A stretch of 64,000 nt of DNA from Paramacrobiotus metropolitanus. Taxonomy: Eukaryota > Tardigrada > Eutardigrada > Parachela > Macrobiotidae. A program made the translations under genes and the position numbers. Where the stretch lies: assembly GCF_019649055.1 (NCBI RefSeq), contig NW_026570338.1:62001-126000 (forward strand). The letters are read 5' to 3'. Below, one piece after another: positions 45,889-59,600 of the stretch; position 1 is the stretch's first letter, and every line of letters starts with the position of its first letter. The notes below the pieces were generated by a model. That model did not search any database. It worked only from the letters and a program-made list of their open reading frames with translations, and had not been told where the DNA came from.

Positions 45889-47624
45889 TTATCGACAAAG
45901 CAGCATCCGGAACAGCTGCCGGCGCAGATCCCGAAACGACACGATAAACAGCAGCGGATCCATGGCCGGCTGCAGGGAGTACAGGACCACGCCCACCGTC
46001 TCTAACATAGGAAGGGCTTGGGGCGCCACCGTCATAATGAGGAAGAAGGTGTTGATGGGCGCCTCGCAGATGATCAGGCTGATGGTCAAGAGGGTCAGCA
46101 CCACGAAGGCTCGGGACATGGATTCCCGCCGGGATTGCTGCTGCTGCAGGACCGGTACCGGCGCCACGCTCAGCACGGCGCTGCGTGGGAGGATGGTGGT
46201 GCGGCGCTGGGCATGGTCGACGCTGTGCACTTCGGTGCGCTCGTGGGGGTGCAGTTTGCCGCGCTGGCAGTGCTTCCAGGTGATGAACGGGTAGAATATG
46301 GCAATGCAGATGATCGGCAGGGAGAATATCACAATCTGTAATTAAGGATTGTGTACAACTTTGTCAATGGGATTTACGGCAACGTTTACACATCGATAAA
46401 ACGTGAAGAAAGACAATCAGAGTGGGCCCTATTGGTAATCAATACTTCGGCGTTCTTTGCAATCTGGACACAGTGTGGATTCACGTACCGGACAACTAAC
46501 ACAGTATTTCTCCGCGTTGTTCCGCAATCCGCACTTTTCAAATGTTGTTTACGTAGTGCTGTAATTAATGTTTATATGCAAGCTGGTAAACAAGATTAAT
46601 AAAAACTTATCAAGTTTTTCTAATGGGGAAAAAGGCACAAAATAACATATCGCTGGTGTCCATGCAGCACGGGAATCCACATTATGAAATGTCCGGAATG
46701 CAAAAAACGTCAAATTTTGCAATTTTTAGGATATTTAGAAGTTCTAAATTAGAACACACGAGTTACCTAATTATTTTGACTTTATAGGCTAGCCAGTTAT
46801 TTGATTACTTATTTTTGCAAACGACACGAAAAATTATTGTCATTATTTAATTAAATTGCTTCATAATGTCAATATTTATACTTTAATTTTTCTCCATTAT
46901 AACGGGAATTTTCCAGAATTTAGTGAAATAAATAAAAATTAATTTGACCAGATGCGTCTTCCAATAAAGTGATTAATGACAAGATAGACTGCACCGATAA
47001 GTGGCTAAATAAAACTGTTGTTCACATGATGCGCACCTGCATGAACACCGTCCATCTCGGTTGTGCCGTGCCATTAATGAAGCACGTGCCGGGTATCCGA
47101 TAATACAACGAATCCTGCACAATCCCCGGCACACAGATCAAATGCACATACGCCGTCACGGTCAGACACGCTGCCGCCGCAATCCGCGTAGTGTGTTTAG
47201 TCCGGTAGGAGAACGGATGCGCCATCGCCCAGATGCGGTTCAGCGAAATCAACAGATGCAGGTTCAGCGTCGTACCGGCGGTGTTGTACGCTGCATAAAC
47301 GTAAAAATTACACGTGCGTGGACCGAGAACATAAGTCGGATGAACCATCTTGAGAATATCAATGGGCGACGCGAAGATGGTGTGCGCCAGGTTCGCCACG
47401 CACAACGCCATCAAATAAATGGAAAACGGTGTCCGTAGACGCCGGTACAACGTATAGCAACATAACACCGCGGCGTTGAAGAAGAACGCCGCGACCGACG
47501 TAACAATCTGGATAATCGGGAGAAAATCCCAGTTCTTGTAATCATCATCGTCGAAATCTGGAAAGGTCACGTTGGAAAAATTCATTTTCTTGGGAAGATG
47601 CGAAGAAAATCTGGAAAAATGCAC
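45889..47624 (-). CDS. Rhodopsin-family (class A) G-protein-coupled receptor
   Basis: Two exons, 47624-47037 and 46335-45889, join in phase 0 for 344 residues (donor CAG|GTGCGC, acceptor AATTACAG). The N-terminus has two glycosylation sequons (NFS, NVT) and an acidic run. TM1 is IIQIVTSVAAFFFNAAVLC, TM2 is FSIYLMALCVANLAHTIFAS, and the TM3 cysteine lies in GPRTCNF. The intracellular end of TM3 is NRIWAMAHP in place of D/E-R-Y. TM4 (AAAACLTVTAYVHLICVPG) and an extracellular cysteine follow. Exon 2 begins in TM5 (IVIFSLPIICIAIFY). TM6 is RAFVVLTLLTISLIICEAPI, and TM7 holds DPLLF in the NPxxY position. Helix 8 is basic and ends LLCR. The ligand is unknown; peptide receptors are possible. Length and topology look complete. 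Confidence 0.85.
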
Positions 47625-49180
47625 TCAGATTATGGATTCCATCGGGATTTTTATAATCGGCGCAGGAAGAGGCATGTCACATGCCGGCGCTTATTAAATT
47701 ATGCCTGGAAGTGTCCTTTAACAAACGGCAAATATTTATAAATAATTTGTATCCAGGTACAACGGATCGGTGAACTCATCCCACGCGCGTCTTCTGATGT
47801 TGCGAAATGTCAGAGGAAGTTATATAATTGGGTTGTTTAGTGATGGATAATAAAGATGTGATCAATTCTTTTCCCGGTGCCAACGTAACGTGATTGACGG
47901 GGATGCCGCGGTTGTAACAATGATAGCCGAGTTTCCTGGATTTTCTCCTTTACGCTTTGGTCGTCAGGGCGCGAAAGGAGTAATCAGATACTGTTTTATA
48001 TGGATTTCCTTTTGAATTCGCTCATCTGGATCATTATTGATAAAACCATCCATGCGGAACACCAAACCATTGATCATGGGATGAAAATCGCTCGAAGAAA
48101 TGCCGGCTCGAAAATGGCCGATTTAAATAAGTTTTGTTTCACGTAAATATCTGGTGACTTTTTCATTTGCAAGGTAGCATTTCTTCTGTAAGGTAAAGAA
48201 ATGGATAAAAATAGGGACAGGTGTTTAAATCGTAGTAAGGCTGTTACACGCAGGCTGGTAGTGACCCAGCAGAAAAACCTGGGAATACGCACGGGAGCAC
48301 ACGGATGCGCTGGGGGATGATCAGCTGCAGGAAGACCGTCGTGTCTATCTATTAATCATACAGCCAGGCGGAGCACATTGTACAGGTATCACGCAACGGC
48401 GACGATTGTCGCGGTTTATTTGATTACCGCTCTGATGAGTTTATCCAGACTGCTCTTCAACAACGTAACGCTTATTGAAGCGGAAAATTAGACACTCATG
48501 TTGTGCGTGTGACGCCTGGTTAGGGGCGCGCTGCTTGACCAAACATGGTACTCAAAACACGAAAAAATATATTGTCTGGAAAAGGCCTAGATAGATCATG
48601 GTTGTTGGCGTAAGCATATAACGCACGAGATAGTGTTCACTATATTGAAGTGCTTATTTGCCGCTGCTGCTCTATTAAATAATGCGCAAGGCAGTAATTA
48701 TACATGATATTTACCAAAACCATATCGTCAAAATTTGTGTTGTGGTGGCTAGTAAGCTGAACGATGCCGGCATGTCCATGACGGTTTTGATCATGATTTC
48801 TGTTCAATGACAACTGGCAGTTGCCACGTGGAATGGTCGGCAGGGGCGCCGTCACATAGGTACTCGTATGCGCACCTTGATTAAGCGCATTTGTATTCAA
48901 TTAGCCGTTCCGGCTACAAGAACACACACTGCCATGTGAAAATGGCATATGTTCTTGTGAAGATCAAGAAGAAGTTTGACTTCGGGCGATGTTGCATGCG
49001 AGATCGGAACCGCTCGGTGAATCGTACGAGTACTATGGTCCGACGAACGCAGCGGCACAGTGTATACCACCTAGTCCTGATTAAAGTTACATCGTAATAT
49101 CAAAGAGCGAAGCAGTTGTAAACAAGATATTACTGTGCCATACATGACTTTTACTGAATTTACTGCATGATTTCTGAAGA
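47625..49180. other. Spacer, no supported gene
   Basis: Short frames without recognisable domains. It marks the boundary between the GPCR and the left end of the triplicated region. Confidence 0.4.
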
Positions 49181-50421
49181 ATGTCGAAGTTATACGGATT
49201 TGTATACGGTTTGCTGTGTGTTTGTCTGTGGTGTTTTGAACCGTTATCAACCTATCCAATGTTTCCGGCTGTACCTTACATGACCATACCCCAAATGTTT
49301 GTGGGACGGAGGCTAAGTAAGTTTGCGCAAGGAATCCAACTTTGGTTTTTGTTTTGTAGATGGTGTGGCGTTTGTATCGTCGGCCACTGCCAGTACATTA
49401 CATGTTGTACTTATTTCGTTCAGGATTGCGCCAGCTGTGCTGCGAATTTAATGAGTGGAATATCACATCACTGCGATAAGTTATTGGTACTATACGAAAA
49501 AGGAAGGGAGGCGATCGCGATGGGGTCGATGCATGAAACCAAAACTTACATATGCAAATTAAATTTTCAAATACAGATGTATACAATCGTCGGAAAAAGG
49601 AAAGCAAGGAGTGCCAAGGACTTGCGCACGTAATCGCCTTCTGTAACGTTTTCAACTTAGCCGCAAACGTAATAAGAATGTAAACAAGAACAAATATAAT
49701 TATGCTGTTCGTAATAACTTGAGCGTAATAATCACAAAATTATTGATTGCTGTAAAAGTACTGAACTGCGCCACTTTGATTTCCCAAAAATCGCGTCCTA
49801 TAAACGAGCAATGATGCTCACCTAGTTACAGATAACTGGATTCACAAATTATAAATTTAGGCAGGTATTCGCAAATCTAAACTGTGAGTCTTTCATGGCG
49901 GCGAAATAAAGGGGAAAGCGATCCCTATTTTCAGCTCGTAACTTCGTAACTGCAGCGATCACGATGATTGGCCGCTACCCTTAACGAAAGTCGGTTATCA
50001 ATTAACTGCTGCAGACTTCCCCAATCCCCCGATATACGCTGACTTGGCGTCAGCAAACCGGGTGCTGCACTTCGATGACTACCGCCTGACGGAGTTCTAC
50101 ACCAGCAACGGCGAAACGTCCGACACCACATCCATTCCGCAGATCCCCTGTGAACAGCAGAACAGCAACGGCCAAACCGGCTTCTGTATCGCCCGCAATG
50201 ACCTGTCCGTCTGTTCCGGCGGCATCGTGGGGGAATCACCGGTCTGTACCGGCGGCACCGGCACGGTCGGCAAGAATGACTTGTGCTGTGTGTTCCCGTC
50301 GGATGACGCCTCCAGCAACGAGGTTACCAACAACTCCAAGGGCAAACGGGGCTTCAAGCTGGCGGACATTGGGGTGCTGAACAACGGGGTGCATCCCAAG
50401 TTCCTGCCGAAACCCGCATAA
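49181..50421 (+). CDS. Cysteine-rich secreted protein, copy A (intact)
   Basis: Exons 49181-49316 and 50015-50421 join in phase 1 through GTAAGT and CTGCAG, giving 180 residues. Exon 1 is a signal peptide (LYGFVYGLLCVCLWC) and a Pro/Met-rich linker. Exon 2 carries FPNPPIYADLASANRVLHFD and a cysteine cluster: IPCEQ, GFCIARNDLSVCSGG, SPVCTGG and NDLCCVF. It ends in a basic region (SKGKRGFKL) and FLPKPA. Six cysteines including a CC pair suggest a compact disulfide-bonded domain. I do not recognise the family. Two decayed copies at 55442-55860 and 61075-61483 keep the exon 2 acceptor but lack an obvious exon 1, so this may be the only working copy. Confidence 0.65.
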
Positions 50422-51671
50422 TGATAGCTGGTGTATCACGGCCGTAATTTGTATGCGGTCTGGTGTAACAAAATACAAAGCGTACAGTTTTGAAAACAAC
50501 GGTCTGTTTTTGTGGCCAATCGCGGTTTTTGTTTGTACTGTACGTGGTCGTGCTGCATCTACATGTTTATGTTAATAGCAGCAGATCCATACTACGGCTC
50601 GTATAAAAAACCAAGCTTGCTCTTGACCTAGATTTGTTTTATTGCGTGTCTCGTGAACGCGTACTGTACATTGAAAGTGAAACAACTCCGGGATACTGTT
50701 GCAACTGATCGGGTATAAGCCTTCGAAAGGTCAAGAGCATTTACTTGCGTGCATACAGCCGCAGAACGTCTGCTTCCAGCGATGGACGGAGCGGCTCATC
50801 AGCGATGGCTTATCGACATTATGTCGATTGTCGACCAACAGTTCGTCATCCGTCACAAGGTCGCGCGGTCGCCCACTCGAATTCGACCATCACGAAGACG
50901 AGGTGGCAAAAAATGTAAACAAATTCGACGAAAATTTAAATCAACTAACAGTAAGAAAACCCTAACAAAACTAAAAACCACAGAAATTCACGAAGAATAA
51001 TAGAAGAAATAGAAAAGGAAACTTTATAATAATCCCTCAGAAAATTAAAGCGGCTTAGCAGAACGGCAGCTTGACTTCCGGTACGGGTTAACACGTGTTC
51101 GAGCCGGTGACAGTCGATGAATTCTTCAACGAACTGGCGGAGTATCCAACTCAGATCATATCAATGTTAACCGATAGGAAACGGAAGTAAAGCTTTGACG
51201 AGGCATTCCTTCCCTTTAAACCGCATTCACATTTTACACCGAGTGGCCAGATAATGCCAGATTTAACCAGCATTCTCCAGATTTCTTCACTGTTGTCTCG
51301 CCGGGGAGTCTCTTCGATCTCATTTATGAATTTTATTACCTTTTTTACAATTTTTTTCATTTTTTCTCGTTGTATGTATTTTATATTTTTTTCCTCGGTT
51401 ACAGTTTCCTTTTATTAATTCCACACCATTACAAGCTAAGTAATTTCACTACTGTCGCAGATTTTCACAAAAGCATCCACCTGCCACAACACTGACAGCA
51501 GAGTAACAGCAGAAACGTTCTTATGTCATGACTCATGGAGAGAGCAACAAAACCAAATGTAATTCGATTTATCCTACAAAATATAAAAACTACTCGTCAC
51601 GTGAGATGCAAGACGTTGTGCGTCCGGATCACACATTCCGACACGACGGATATCATGGAACCAAGAGACAT
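50422..51671. other. Intergenic part of triplication unit A
   Basis: 50600-51010 is closely matched at 61660-62065. The shared sequence reads AGCGATGGACGGAGCGGCTC and GACATTATGTCGATTGTCG, with a basic reading (VARSPTRIRPSRRRGGKK) open here but interrupted by TAA in the second copy. This may be a decayed or noncoding gene. 51010-51430 is also shared (62095-62470). Confidence 0.35.
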
Positions 51672-53935
51672 CTAAGTTTTCATACGTTTTCTTAAGTTAT
51701 CTTCTTTTCTTTCTCTTTGCTGTTCCTCTAGTTCTCGTAGATTTCTTTGTTTTTCTTTCTCTTCCATCAGCTGAATCAGGGAATGCAGCGCGACATGGGA
51801 CAGTTGTTCCCATTTAACGTCCTTCCACCCACCATGCATGCCATCGCACCATTTCTTCTCGCGGAAATTGGACGACGGTCGCGGATCCGCTGTCTGCGTC
51901 TGACACAAAATCTGCAAACCAGACAGCAGTTCTGTGATCTGTACTTCGCGACGTCCGTGCATCAGTAGGGTCACAATTTCTAAGCGACCTAATTCTGCTA
52001 CGGAAAGCGGAAGAATGTTGTCGAAGCGGTTCACTAGGTTGCGTCTAACTGTTCTGACCAGCTTACCAAGTACACAGCATATTATATAAACTGCGCGCAC
52101 CATCGGAAGCTGGCTTAGCTATTTATTTCTAGTCCTGATTTCAGTTTTCGCTCGTGTTTCGTTTGTACGAAACGTTCTAGTGAATATTTAAGCCAGCTAG
52201 CTGGCCGCACAGTGATCTAGTGTTTTTCGTCTCTGGTAGTCGTAATCAGCTGATTCGTGACCTTGTATCCCTTTCCAACCAGAACACTGAACAGTCAATT
52301 GCTCCCTCGAGCTCTGAATAAACAGGATGTTCTAATTTCGATACTTTAAAAGCATCGTTTTGGTATGGTTGCTGAACCGCACGAGGGAGCTGTCGCCTAC
52401 AGATACGGTGGAGTTGCTGTATCGTAACCAGAATCGTTTCCTGAAACTACTGTACTGTGCATATAGAAGTATAGATCTGTCGAAATACGCCCGATTACTC
52501 TTTAGTAACGATTAGAAAGCCTTACCGGGCCGGAGCGTTTGCTATTATCTTCCGTCAACCATTTGGACAGCGTATCCAACTGTTGCTGGTCCGGCACGGC
52601 CGCATTCCCATCCAACGCATCCCACAGCGCACATTCAAAAGCCTCACCCAACGGCAGCCGCGACGTCACGACATGCGGCGATAAGGTGGGCGTTACGAAG
52701 ATATAACATTCTCCCTTCTCTACGACCAGATGGACTGCACACCCGGCCTGGAAGAGAACTACACGCTCCGATGAAATCTTTGAGGAGATTCTCATTCCTG
52801 GTCGCGCCGTAGAGACTTTTGCGAGGGACTGGATGCAGCTGGCACCCACTGTAAAGGTTCTTGCGACACAAGAATCGGCACCGAAATTTCACCAGCTACA
52901 TCGCTGACAACCGCATCCCGGTGTGGTGCTTCGCAACCTAATTGATCAAATCCACCAGTTTGAAGAGATCTTTCACAGGAAGCTCCCGTTGCCCGGCGCC
53001 GGCGGTCAGCAGAATGTACTTTGTGGAGGGGCGCAGACAGTGGAAGACCGTCGACATCATGGAGTGCAGACCAGCACGCGAGATGCTGGATGTACCGCTG
53101 TCCCCCGGCGTCAGAACGATCTGGGCAGTCAAGACCGGCGAGTCCAGCATGGCATTCCAGGCAGGGTGCACCGCGCGCAGCCGGTTCTGTTCCCACGTGT
53201 CCAGGTGGGGAAAACAACTCCACCCACACGTCCACCGACAGCGCACTGAATTCACCCATGGGAATGTCGTTGTGCGGGGCGGCATCCCTGTGGCATCGCT
53301 TGGACATGGGGAGTTGTGGCCCTACAGATTGCGGCTCATTGCCCAAAAATTTCTGCAAAGACGGAGCGAACCACAAATTAAAATGGGTTACGCTGACCCA
53401 GGGGGTGCGCACGGGCGCACCCACCCCCCTCCCCGGTTCAAAGCGTTTTTTGCCTTATAATTGACAGTCACGAGTTTACGGGCGCAATTGTCCTTGGGGG
53501 GTGCGCAGCCATTTCTGGGCCGTTGCGCACCCCCAACGCTCGGCCCCTCGCTATGGCCCTGCACTGACCTGTACACCTACGACTTTGCGTTATTAAGGGA
53601 AGTGTACCCGGCAAGAAATTGCGGTCTATCTTACCTGCAGACAGTCATACAGGGCCGTCTCCATCGGGCCGTTGTCCCTAATCTCATCTTGTGCAAAGCG
53701 TTCAATACACCTTACGCGCCCAACCGCAATGTCGACACAGCAGAACGGAGCACACGTCGACCTAAAGATCCGTCTCATCAGTTCCAAATTTAAACGATCA
53801 AGGTGCTGTCTAACAACCCGACCGTCCAAGCCACTGGGCAACGGCGTGTTCCACTTGGAAAAGTCCCCTTTGACGACGGCCCGCGGTGGAGTAAATATGA
53901 CGCCTTCAGGATTTCAGCGCGATCAGTTCGTTCAT
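51672..53935 (-). pseudogene. F-box protein gene, copy A (truncated, frameshifted)
   Basis: Homologous to the gene at 56628-60494. The exon 1 remnant is 53935-53635 (only its last third, from PPRAVVKGDFSKW on), exon 2 is 53352-52526 and exon 3 is 51899-51672. In exon 2 the F-box reading VDVWVELFS is thrown out of frame by an extra G in the run 53207-53210, then continues as HLDTWEQNRLRAVHPAWN. An in-frame TAG at 52940-52938 replaces a Tyr codon, and a short segment before the C-terminal block is missing. Exon 3 (Lys/Glu-rich coil) is intact. At least three lesions plus 5' loss make it nonfunctional. Confidence 0.72.
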
Positions 53936-55441
53936 ATGATCATATCCACTGTAATCCACACAAATTAACAAGCGCAACGAAATGTCGAATTAATTCTCGG
54001 CCCCAAAAAATATTTGTGCTTATTGCGACATACGGCATAGGTACGTCCCTTTGTTAGTAGCGAGCTATATGTGTGGGCTTTAGTGGACAATTTGCTGGAT
54101 AATAATAATTATGTTTAAGCGCTATTCTAGCTTTAGACTCTACATATGCAGATTAGTAGATATGTGCGCTTATTGTAATATTCTTGTGTGCTTATTCGTA
54201 TCGAGGAAGTACGTGCGAATCCGGGCGCCCATGGGGACCGCAAAAATTTTTCTGCCAAAACTGTTCTTTCTGGTTCAGGTCCCCTTGCGAGCAAATATTA
54301 TCTGCCCACAATAATTTTAAAAAATTGATAAAGTACTATTAAGTATAATTTCGTGCAATCTCCGCGCCGCTGTATTCCTTACACAAAACAAAACACGGGT
54401 TTCCATAGCTAGAATTGCGCATTAACATACACTGTTGGGAAGGATGCATCATGCATGAATTAAATACAACAACTAATGTGCCATACAGGAATTAATAAAT
54501 TATTAATGTAAGATGCCAAACTTCGAAAGCACACTGGCACCACGCGTATAATATTTAAAGTGCATACATTCTGTAGGTGTTTGAGTGCATCGTTTCCCGA
54601 CGCTAGGAGCACTAACTGTTACTGTTGGCTCGGAATATTATTTCTATTTTCTTTGCAGGCAGATACGTAGGAGATACAAATTTCCATCGCTGTAGCCCAT
54701 ACCCTATAGGTACGAAGTAGCAGTACCACCGCACCAGCTCGTTTCTTTCTTCTACCCGGCTGGTCAGTCCATCTCCAGTGCCCCACTTCCACGGCAACTA
54801 TATTGTATCCGTTCGGCGCCCGCCCACCCATCTCCACCCACGCGAAGGCTAAATGAGTTTTGCGCAAGGAGTCCAACTCTGGTTTTTGTTAGGTTGGGTT
54901 GTTCGTATTTTACACCAGTACATTATCTGCAGTACTACAGTAATTTCCTTTGCAATTTCGCTAGCTGTGTTGCGGATTCATTGAAGAGAATGCTAAACCT
55001 AACTAGGCTTACCAGTTACTAACTGGTGAATTTAAACCGTATGCTCATTACAAAATTCACTCGAATAATATAATAAATGTTGTAATTTGGCTAGTGTATA
55101 CGACTTTAGAGCTCGTGTTCATGTATTAGCTTCGTGTGTGCTGGGTGCGGTAATTGTCATTTTTTTTAGCAGATGATGACAAGCTTCTTAAGTGTCAGAA
55201 GAGCAAAATCGTCGCTTTAATTTTGCAAACATCGCGTCCAGAATAAGGCCCAACTCACATTATATGGTTACTTACTAACAAACTCAGATTATAAAATCAC
55301 TCAGATTATAAAGTTATCCATTCGCAATCTGAACGCAACAGAGTTGCAAAATAACGGGAAGATAATATTTATCGTAAGTTCGTTACTGCCTCGAGGTCAC
55401 TATGAATGTCCGCATTTCCTTATATCAACGAACTCCTGCAG
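53936..55441. other. Unit A/B junction, no supported gene
   Basis: 54867-54990 resembles 49325-49450 (GCGCAAGGA-TCCAACT-TGGTTTTTGT, then CCAGTACATT). The same landmark sequence (CCCAGTACATCCCATGTAG...) lies at the 5' end of F-box exon 1 near 60450. Most of F-box exon 1 of unit A has been replaced by unrelated sequence here. Confidence 0.45.
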
Positions 55442-55860
55442 GTTTTCCAAATCCGGCCCCGATATACGCTAACGTGCCGTCCGCTGACCGGGTACTGAAG
55501 TTCGATAACTACCGCTTTGATATGTTTACACCGACGACAACGGCGATACGTCGGTCACCAGTGACTCACCACACCCCTTCCGCAGATCCCCTGCGAAAAG
55601 CATATCAGCAACGGGCAAACCGGCTCTGTATCGCTCGCGGTGACCTGTCTATCTGTGCCGGCGGCGTCGTGGGGGAATGCCCGGTCTGTACCGGAGGCAC
55701 CGGCACGGTCGGCAAGAACGACCTGTGCTGTGTGTTCCTGTCGGACAACACCTCCAGTAATGAGGTTACCAACAACTATAAGGGCAAACGGGGCTTCAAG
55801 CTGGAAGACAGTGGGATGCTGAATAACGGGATGCATCCCAAGTTTCTCCCGAAGCCGTGA
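55442..55860 (+). pseudogene. Cysteine-rich secreted protein, copy B (frameshifted)
   Basis: Exon 2 equivalent after a CCTGCAG acceptor, FPNPAPIYANVPSADRVLKF. Between about 55515 and 55615 small insertions and deletions shift the frame, so the block around IPCEQ is lost and replaced by unrelated residues. The frame then returns at RLCIARGDLSICAGG and runs to FLPKP. No signal-peptide exon was found upstream. The overall frame is open but the first cysteine is lost. Confidence 0.55.
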
Positions 55861-56627
55861 TGATAGCTGGTGTTGTGTTGCGGCTATGAGTGTAGCGCCG
55901 TGATTTTATGCGATCTGGTGCACCAAAATGAAAACGTATCATTTCGGAAACAAGGATGTGTTTTGTGGCTTATCGCGTCGTTTGCCGGTGTAGTATACTT
56001 GCTGCATATTTCAGTAAATCTTGAGGTGCAATAGATCCAGTTTCCAATAGATAATGTTTCCTTTCTGTATAATAAATAATTTTAACTATGAGTACAGCTT
56101 AATGGCAAAAACGAATCATAACATCGCTAATCAGCGGGAAAAGGTACGTGGCAAAGTTTTTGGAAAGGTCATTCTTTCATCTTAATCGCCTCTGCAATGC
56201 ACAACACAATTCGCTTTCTCCATGTCATTTTACCGCGTGCCGTTCTACCAGCTATTCGGGTAGTGCCTCATTCACTTTAAATGTTCATTTTATTGTGACT
56301 TACTACGGTAGTTATATATTTTCGAAAGCTTTTTTTATTACTTCAGTAATACTACTATGGGTAGGTTGTAGAACTGAACTGAAAGAACTGAATTTTAATG
56401 CTGTCGATGAGTTCTACCAATGCATTCGCTTCTCGTTCAGGTCAAACCAAAAGTTGAAACTATCGTAAATCTAAAAACGAGAGAGCACACAACATTTTAT
56501 CAATTGTAATTTACCATATTACCCTCAAAATGTTATAATAGTCCTCACATGAGAGGGAAGAAGCCAGAGTCCCAATAGCAATTTCCGACAGAATGAACAC
56601 CACTGAAGCAAGAGTTCTTAGGGTGTC
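55861..56627. other. Intergenic part of unit B
   Basis: No gene recognised. The first part matches the 3' flank of copies A and C (TGATAGCTGGTGT...). Confidence 0.4.
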
Positions 56628-59600
56628 TCAAACTGTCTTAAGTTTCTTGGAGTCTCTTCGGCTTTCTTCGTTTTCTTCTTCTTCCGCGTTCTGTTTCATC
56701 AAGTTCTTCTGCTTTTCTTCTTCTAATTCCTTTTCTACTTCTTCTTCTTCCATCAGCTGAATAAGGGAGTGCAGCGCAGTACGGGACAGCTGTTCCCACT
56801 TCACTCCTTTCCACCCATCACCACACCATTTCTTCTCGCGGAAATTGGACGACGGTCGCGGATCCCCTGTCTGCGTCTGACATAAAACCTACAAATGCAA
56901 TACTAATCATGTACATCTGTGCAGTAACTCGCGGCTTCTTCCGTAGGAACGTCAGCACGTTATATGGAGAAACAACAGATCATAGCGAATATGCTTGTAC
57001 TGTCTGAAGCACGGCTCACCGCATCCCTTCTATCGCGCATCACACGACGCGTCACATATCGCATAAAAATCAGCAACGTGTTACCGTGGAACTATCTGTG
57101 GACAAAATTGCTAAACTTCGACGATTATCACATTTTCAGACACGATTCGCGTACCGTATACCAAAGGCAGGGTATTTTACACGTTGTTTCACATTAGGAA
57201 ACTTGATAGTTCACATTAGAAAACTTGATAGTTTAGTGCACAACCTTGCATAAAATCGATAATTATCACGTGCGCTATAAATTTTAAGTAATATTATTTT
57301 CAATTTTTCAAGTAACTGATTTTTGAGTTTTTATAATTTTATCAAGTATGTACAACTACACGAAGACCACCGTGTCTCTAGTGTCCGGTACACGAATCCG
57401 TATTGCGCAATGTGCAAACGTCCGCAATGCGAAAAACGTCGAAGTACTGCCATTCCATAATATGTAATTTTGAAGCCGGTTTTGGCTGCCTGTTCAAATT
57501 AAGCAGCACAGTACGCGGGTGATTCATGTTTCATCAAGCAAAACATCGAAGATTTACCCGCCAGAGCCCTCTGCCACGGAAATGCTCATCATCCGCCGTC
57601 AGCCATTTGCCCAGTTTTCCCAACTGTTGCTCATCCGGCACGACCGCATTCTCATCCAGCGCATCCCACAACGCACAGTGGAACGCATCACCCAACGGTA
57701 GCCGCGACGTGACCCTGAGCGGCGCTGCGGTAGGTGTTATGCCGAGATAACACTGGCCATCCTCGATGACCAGATGGACGGCACAGCCAGCCAGCCGCAT
57801 ACTGCCACACGGCAGCGAACTGCAGGCTACGATGAAATCCTTGAGGAGATTCTCATACCGGATACAATACGTACTTTTGCGAGCAAGTAATTTGACCGGA
57901 TGCAAATGGCAGCCACCGGTTAACTGTGCCGTGTTACGACATAAGAACTGGCACCGAAAATTCGCCAGACAGATCGCTGATAACCGTATCCCGGTTTGAT
58001 GCCGTGCAACGTAATTGATCCCATCCACCAGCTGGAAGAAATCTCTCACATCAAAAATTCCCTTCCCAGCCGCCAGGATAATGTGCTTCGTAGATGGGCG
58101 CAGACAGTGGAAGATCGTCGATATCATGGAGTGGAGCCGAACACGCGAAATGTAGTCCGTATCGCTGTCGTTCGTGGCAAGGACGATCTGCGCCGTCAAG
58201 AGGGGTGAATCCAGGGTGGTATTCCATGTCGGGTGTACCGCGCGCAGCCGGTTTTGCTCCCAGGTATCCAGATGGGAAAACATTTACACCCACACTTCCA
58301 CACAGAGCCCACCGAATTCTCCCAGTGAACTGCTCTGGTGCTCTGTTGACTCGTCCAAGTGCAGTTCGCTGGAGTACCGTGGGCGTAGTGACTTTGGAAC
58401 CTTGTCCAAGAATTTCTGCAAATACTAACCGCACCACGAATTAAAACGGGCTACGCCTATCGGTGAACATCTACCGTTAAGTTACTGCGTCGCTCCGCGA
58501 TCGCGGAACCTTTCGTTTCAATTGTTTCGTCACAGCGGCAATTCGCTCTGGAACAACCCACTGCGCAATCATTTCGTTAGGTGACAATTAGTGTTGCGGA
58601 AAACGAAAAAGGGGGGTTTGTGACAACGAAAAAGAACTGGCGGTAAAACCGAATGTCCTTCAGCTAACTGTCACGCGCATTGAATTCGAATAGTCCTCAC
58701 AGGCGACTGTCTATGCTGAATGGCCTCACGACCAAAATTAATGTCCCAAGACGTGTCGCGCAGTCGACCCACTCACGCACGAAACACTCGTACGATACAT
58801 CGTATACAAATCTTTATTTTGAGATGTTTTATCAGCATTTATCACTACCCAGTACCCAGTCTGCCCTATTAGTTAGCAGCATGATGAACTGCTGATCGCT
58901 TCTTCTACACTGTCAATCTTTCGTTAGCACACGTTATAGTAAAGTTTAATCGATTCTTTACATGCATATACAAGTGTACATTACTCATTAGTGAAATAGA
59001 AAATCACGCAGTTAACACTTCAGTACGTAATATACGAGTATGTACTTTGTCTATCCTTTTAACAGCGACAGAGCACGTTTCCTGTACACATACAGCATTG
59101 CCTCGCATCAAAACCCTCGAAATAATGAGGACTGCAAACTGTGTCAACACAATATCCGGCGGCGGCCACCCGTAAGCATGCAAGTAATGTACTTCAGTAC
59201 TAGTAGTGCTATCGGCTGAGAGTTTTATCTCCATAATAATTTATTGAAGTCCTCTGTACGTACTAACCATAAGTACGTCACACTATCCGATTCCGGAATA
59301 TTTGGTTCAGAATACCGGCAAATTAAATCAATTTTTTTTTCAAATTTGTGACACCTGTTTTGGCTCTGAATACAAAAAATGGACGCTCAAAATCGAAACG
59401 ACTGACTAAATAATTTGTTAAATAGGAAAGAAATTCTTTTAATACGATTAACACTTAACATTTCATCAGATAACACGCCACACCGAGGGGAGGAGATTGC
59501 AGTGATCGATTGTTGCTAATACTAAATAGGGGAGCACACGATTGTACTGGTAAAACCGCGTAGGCCGGCTCTGATGTCATTCTCAGTATCATAACAACTC

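Noticed and set aside
50749-51000. Basic protein gene shared by units A and C
   Set aside because: The frame open in unit A is broken by TAA in unit C and no splice or start context supports it; kept only as shared intergenic sequence.
54612-54876. Remaining middle part of F-box exon 1 in unit A
   Set aside because: A vague resemblance (GDGL, Trp-rich segment) could not be aligned convincingly to exon 1 at 60494-59640.
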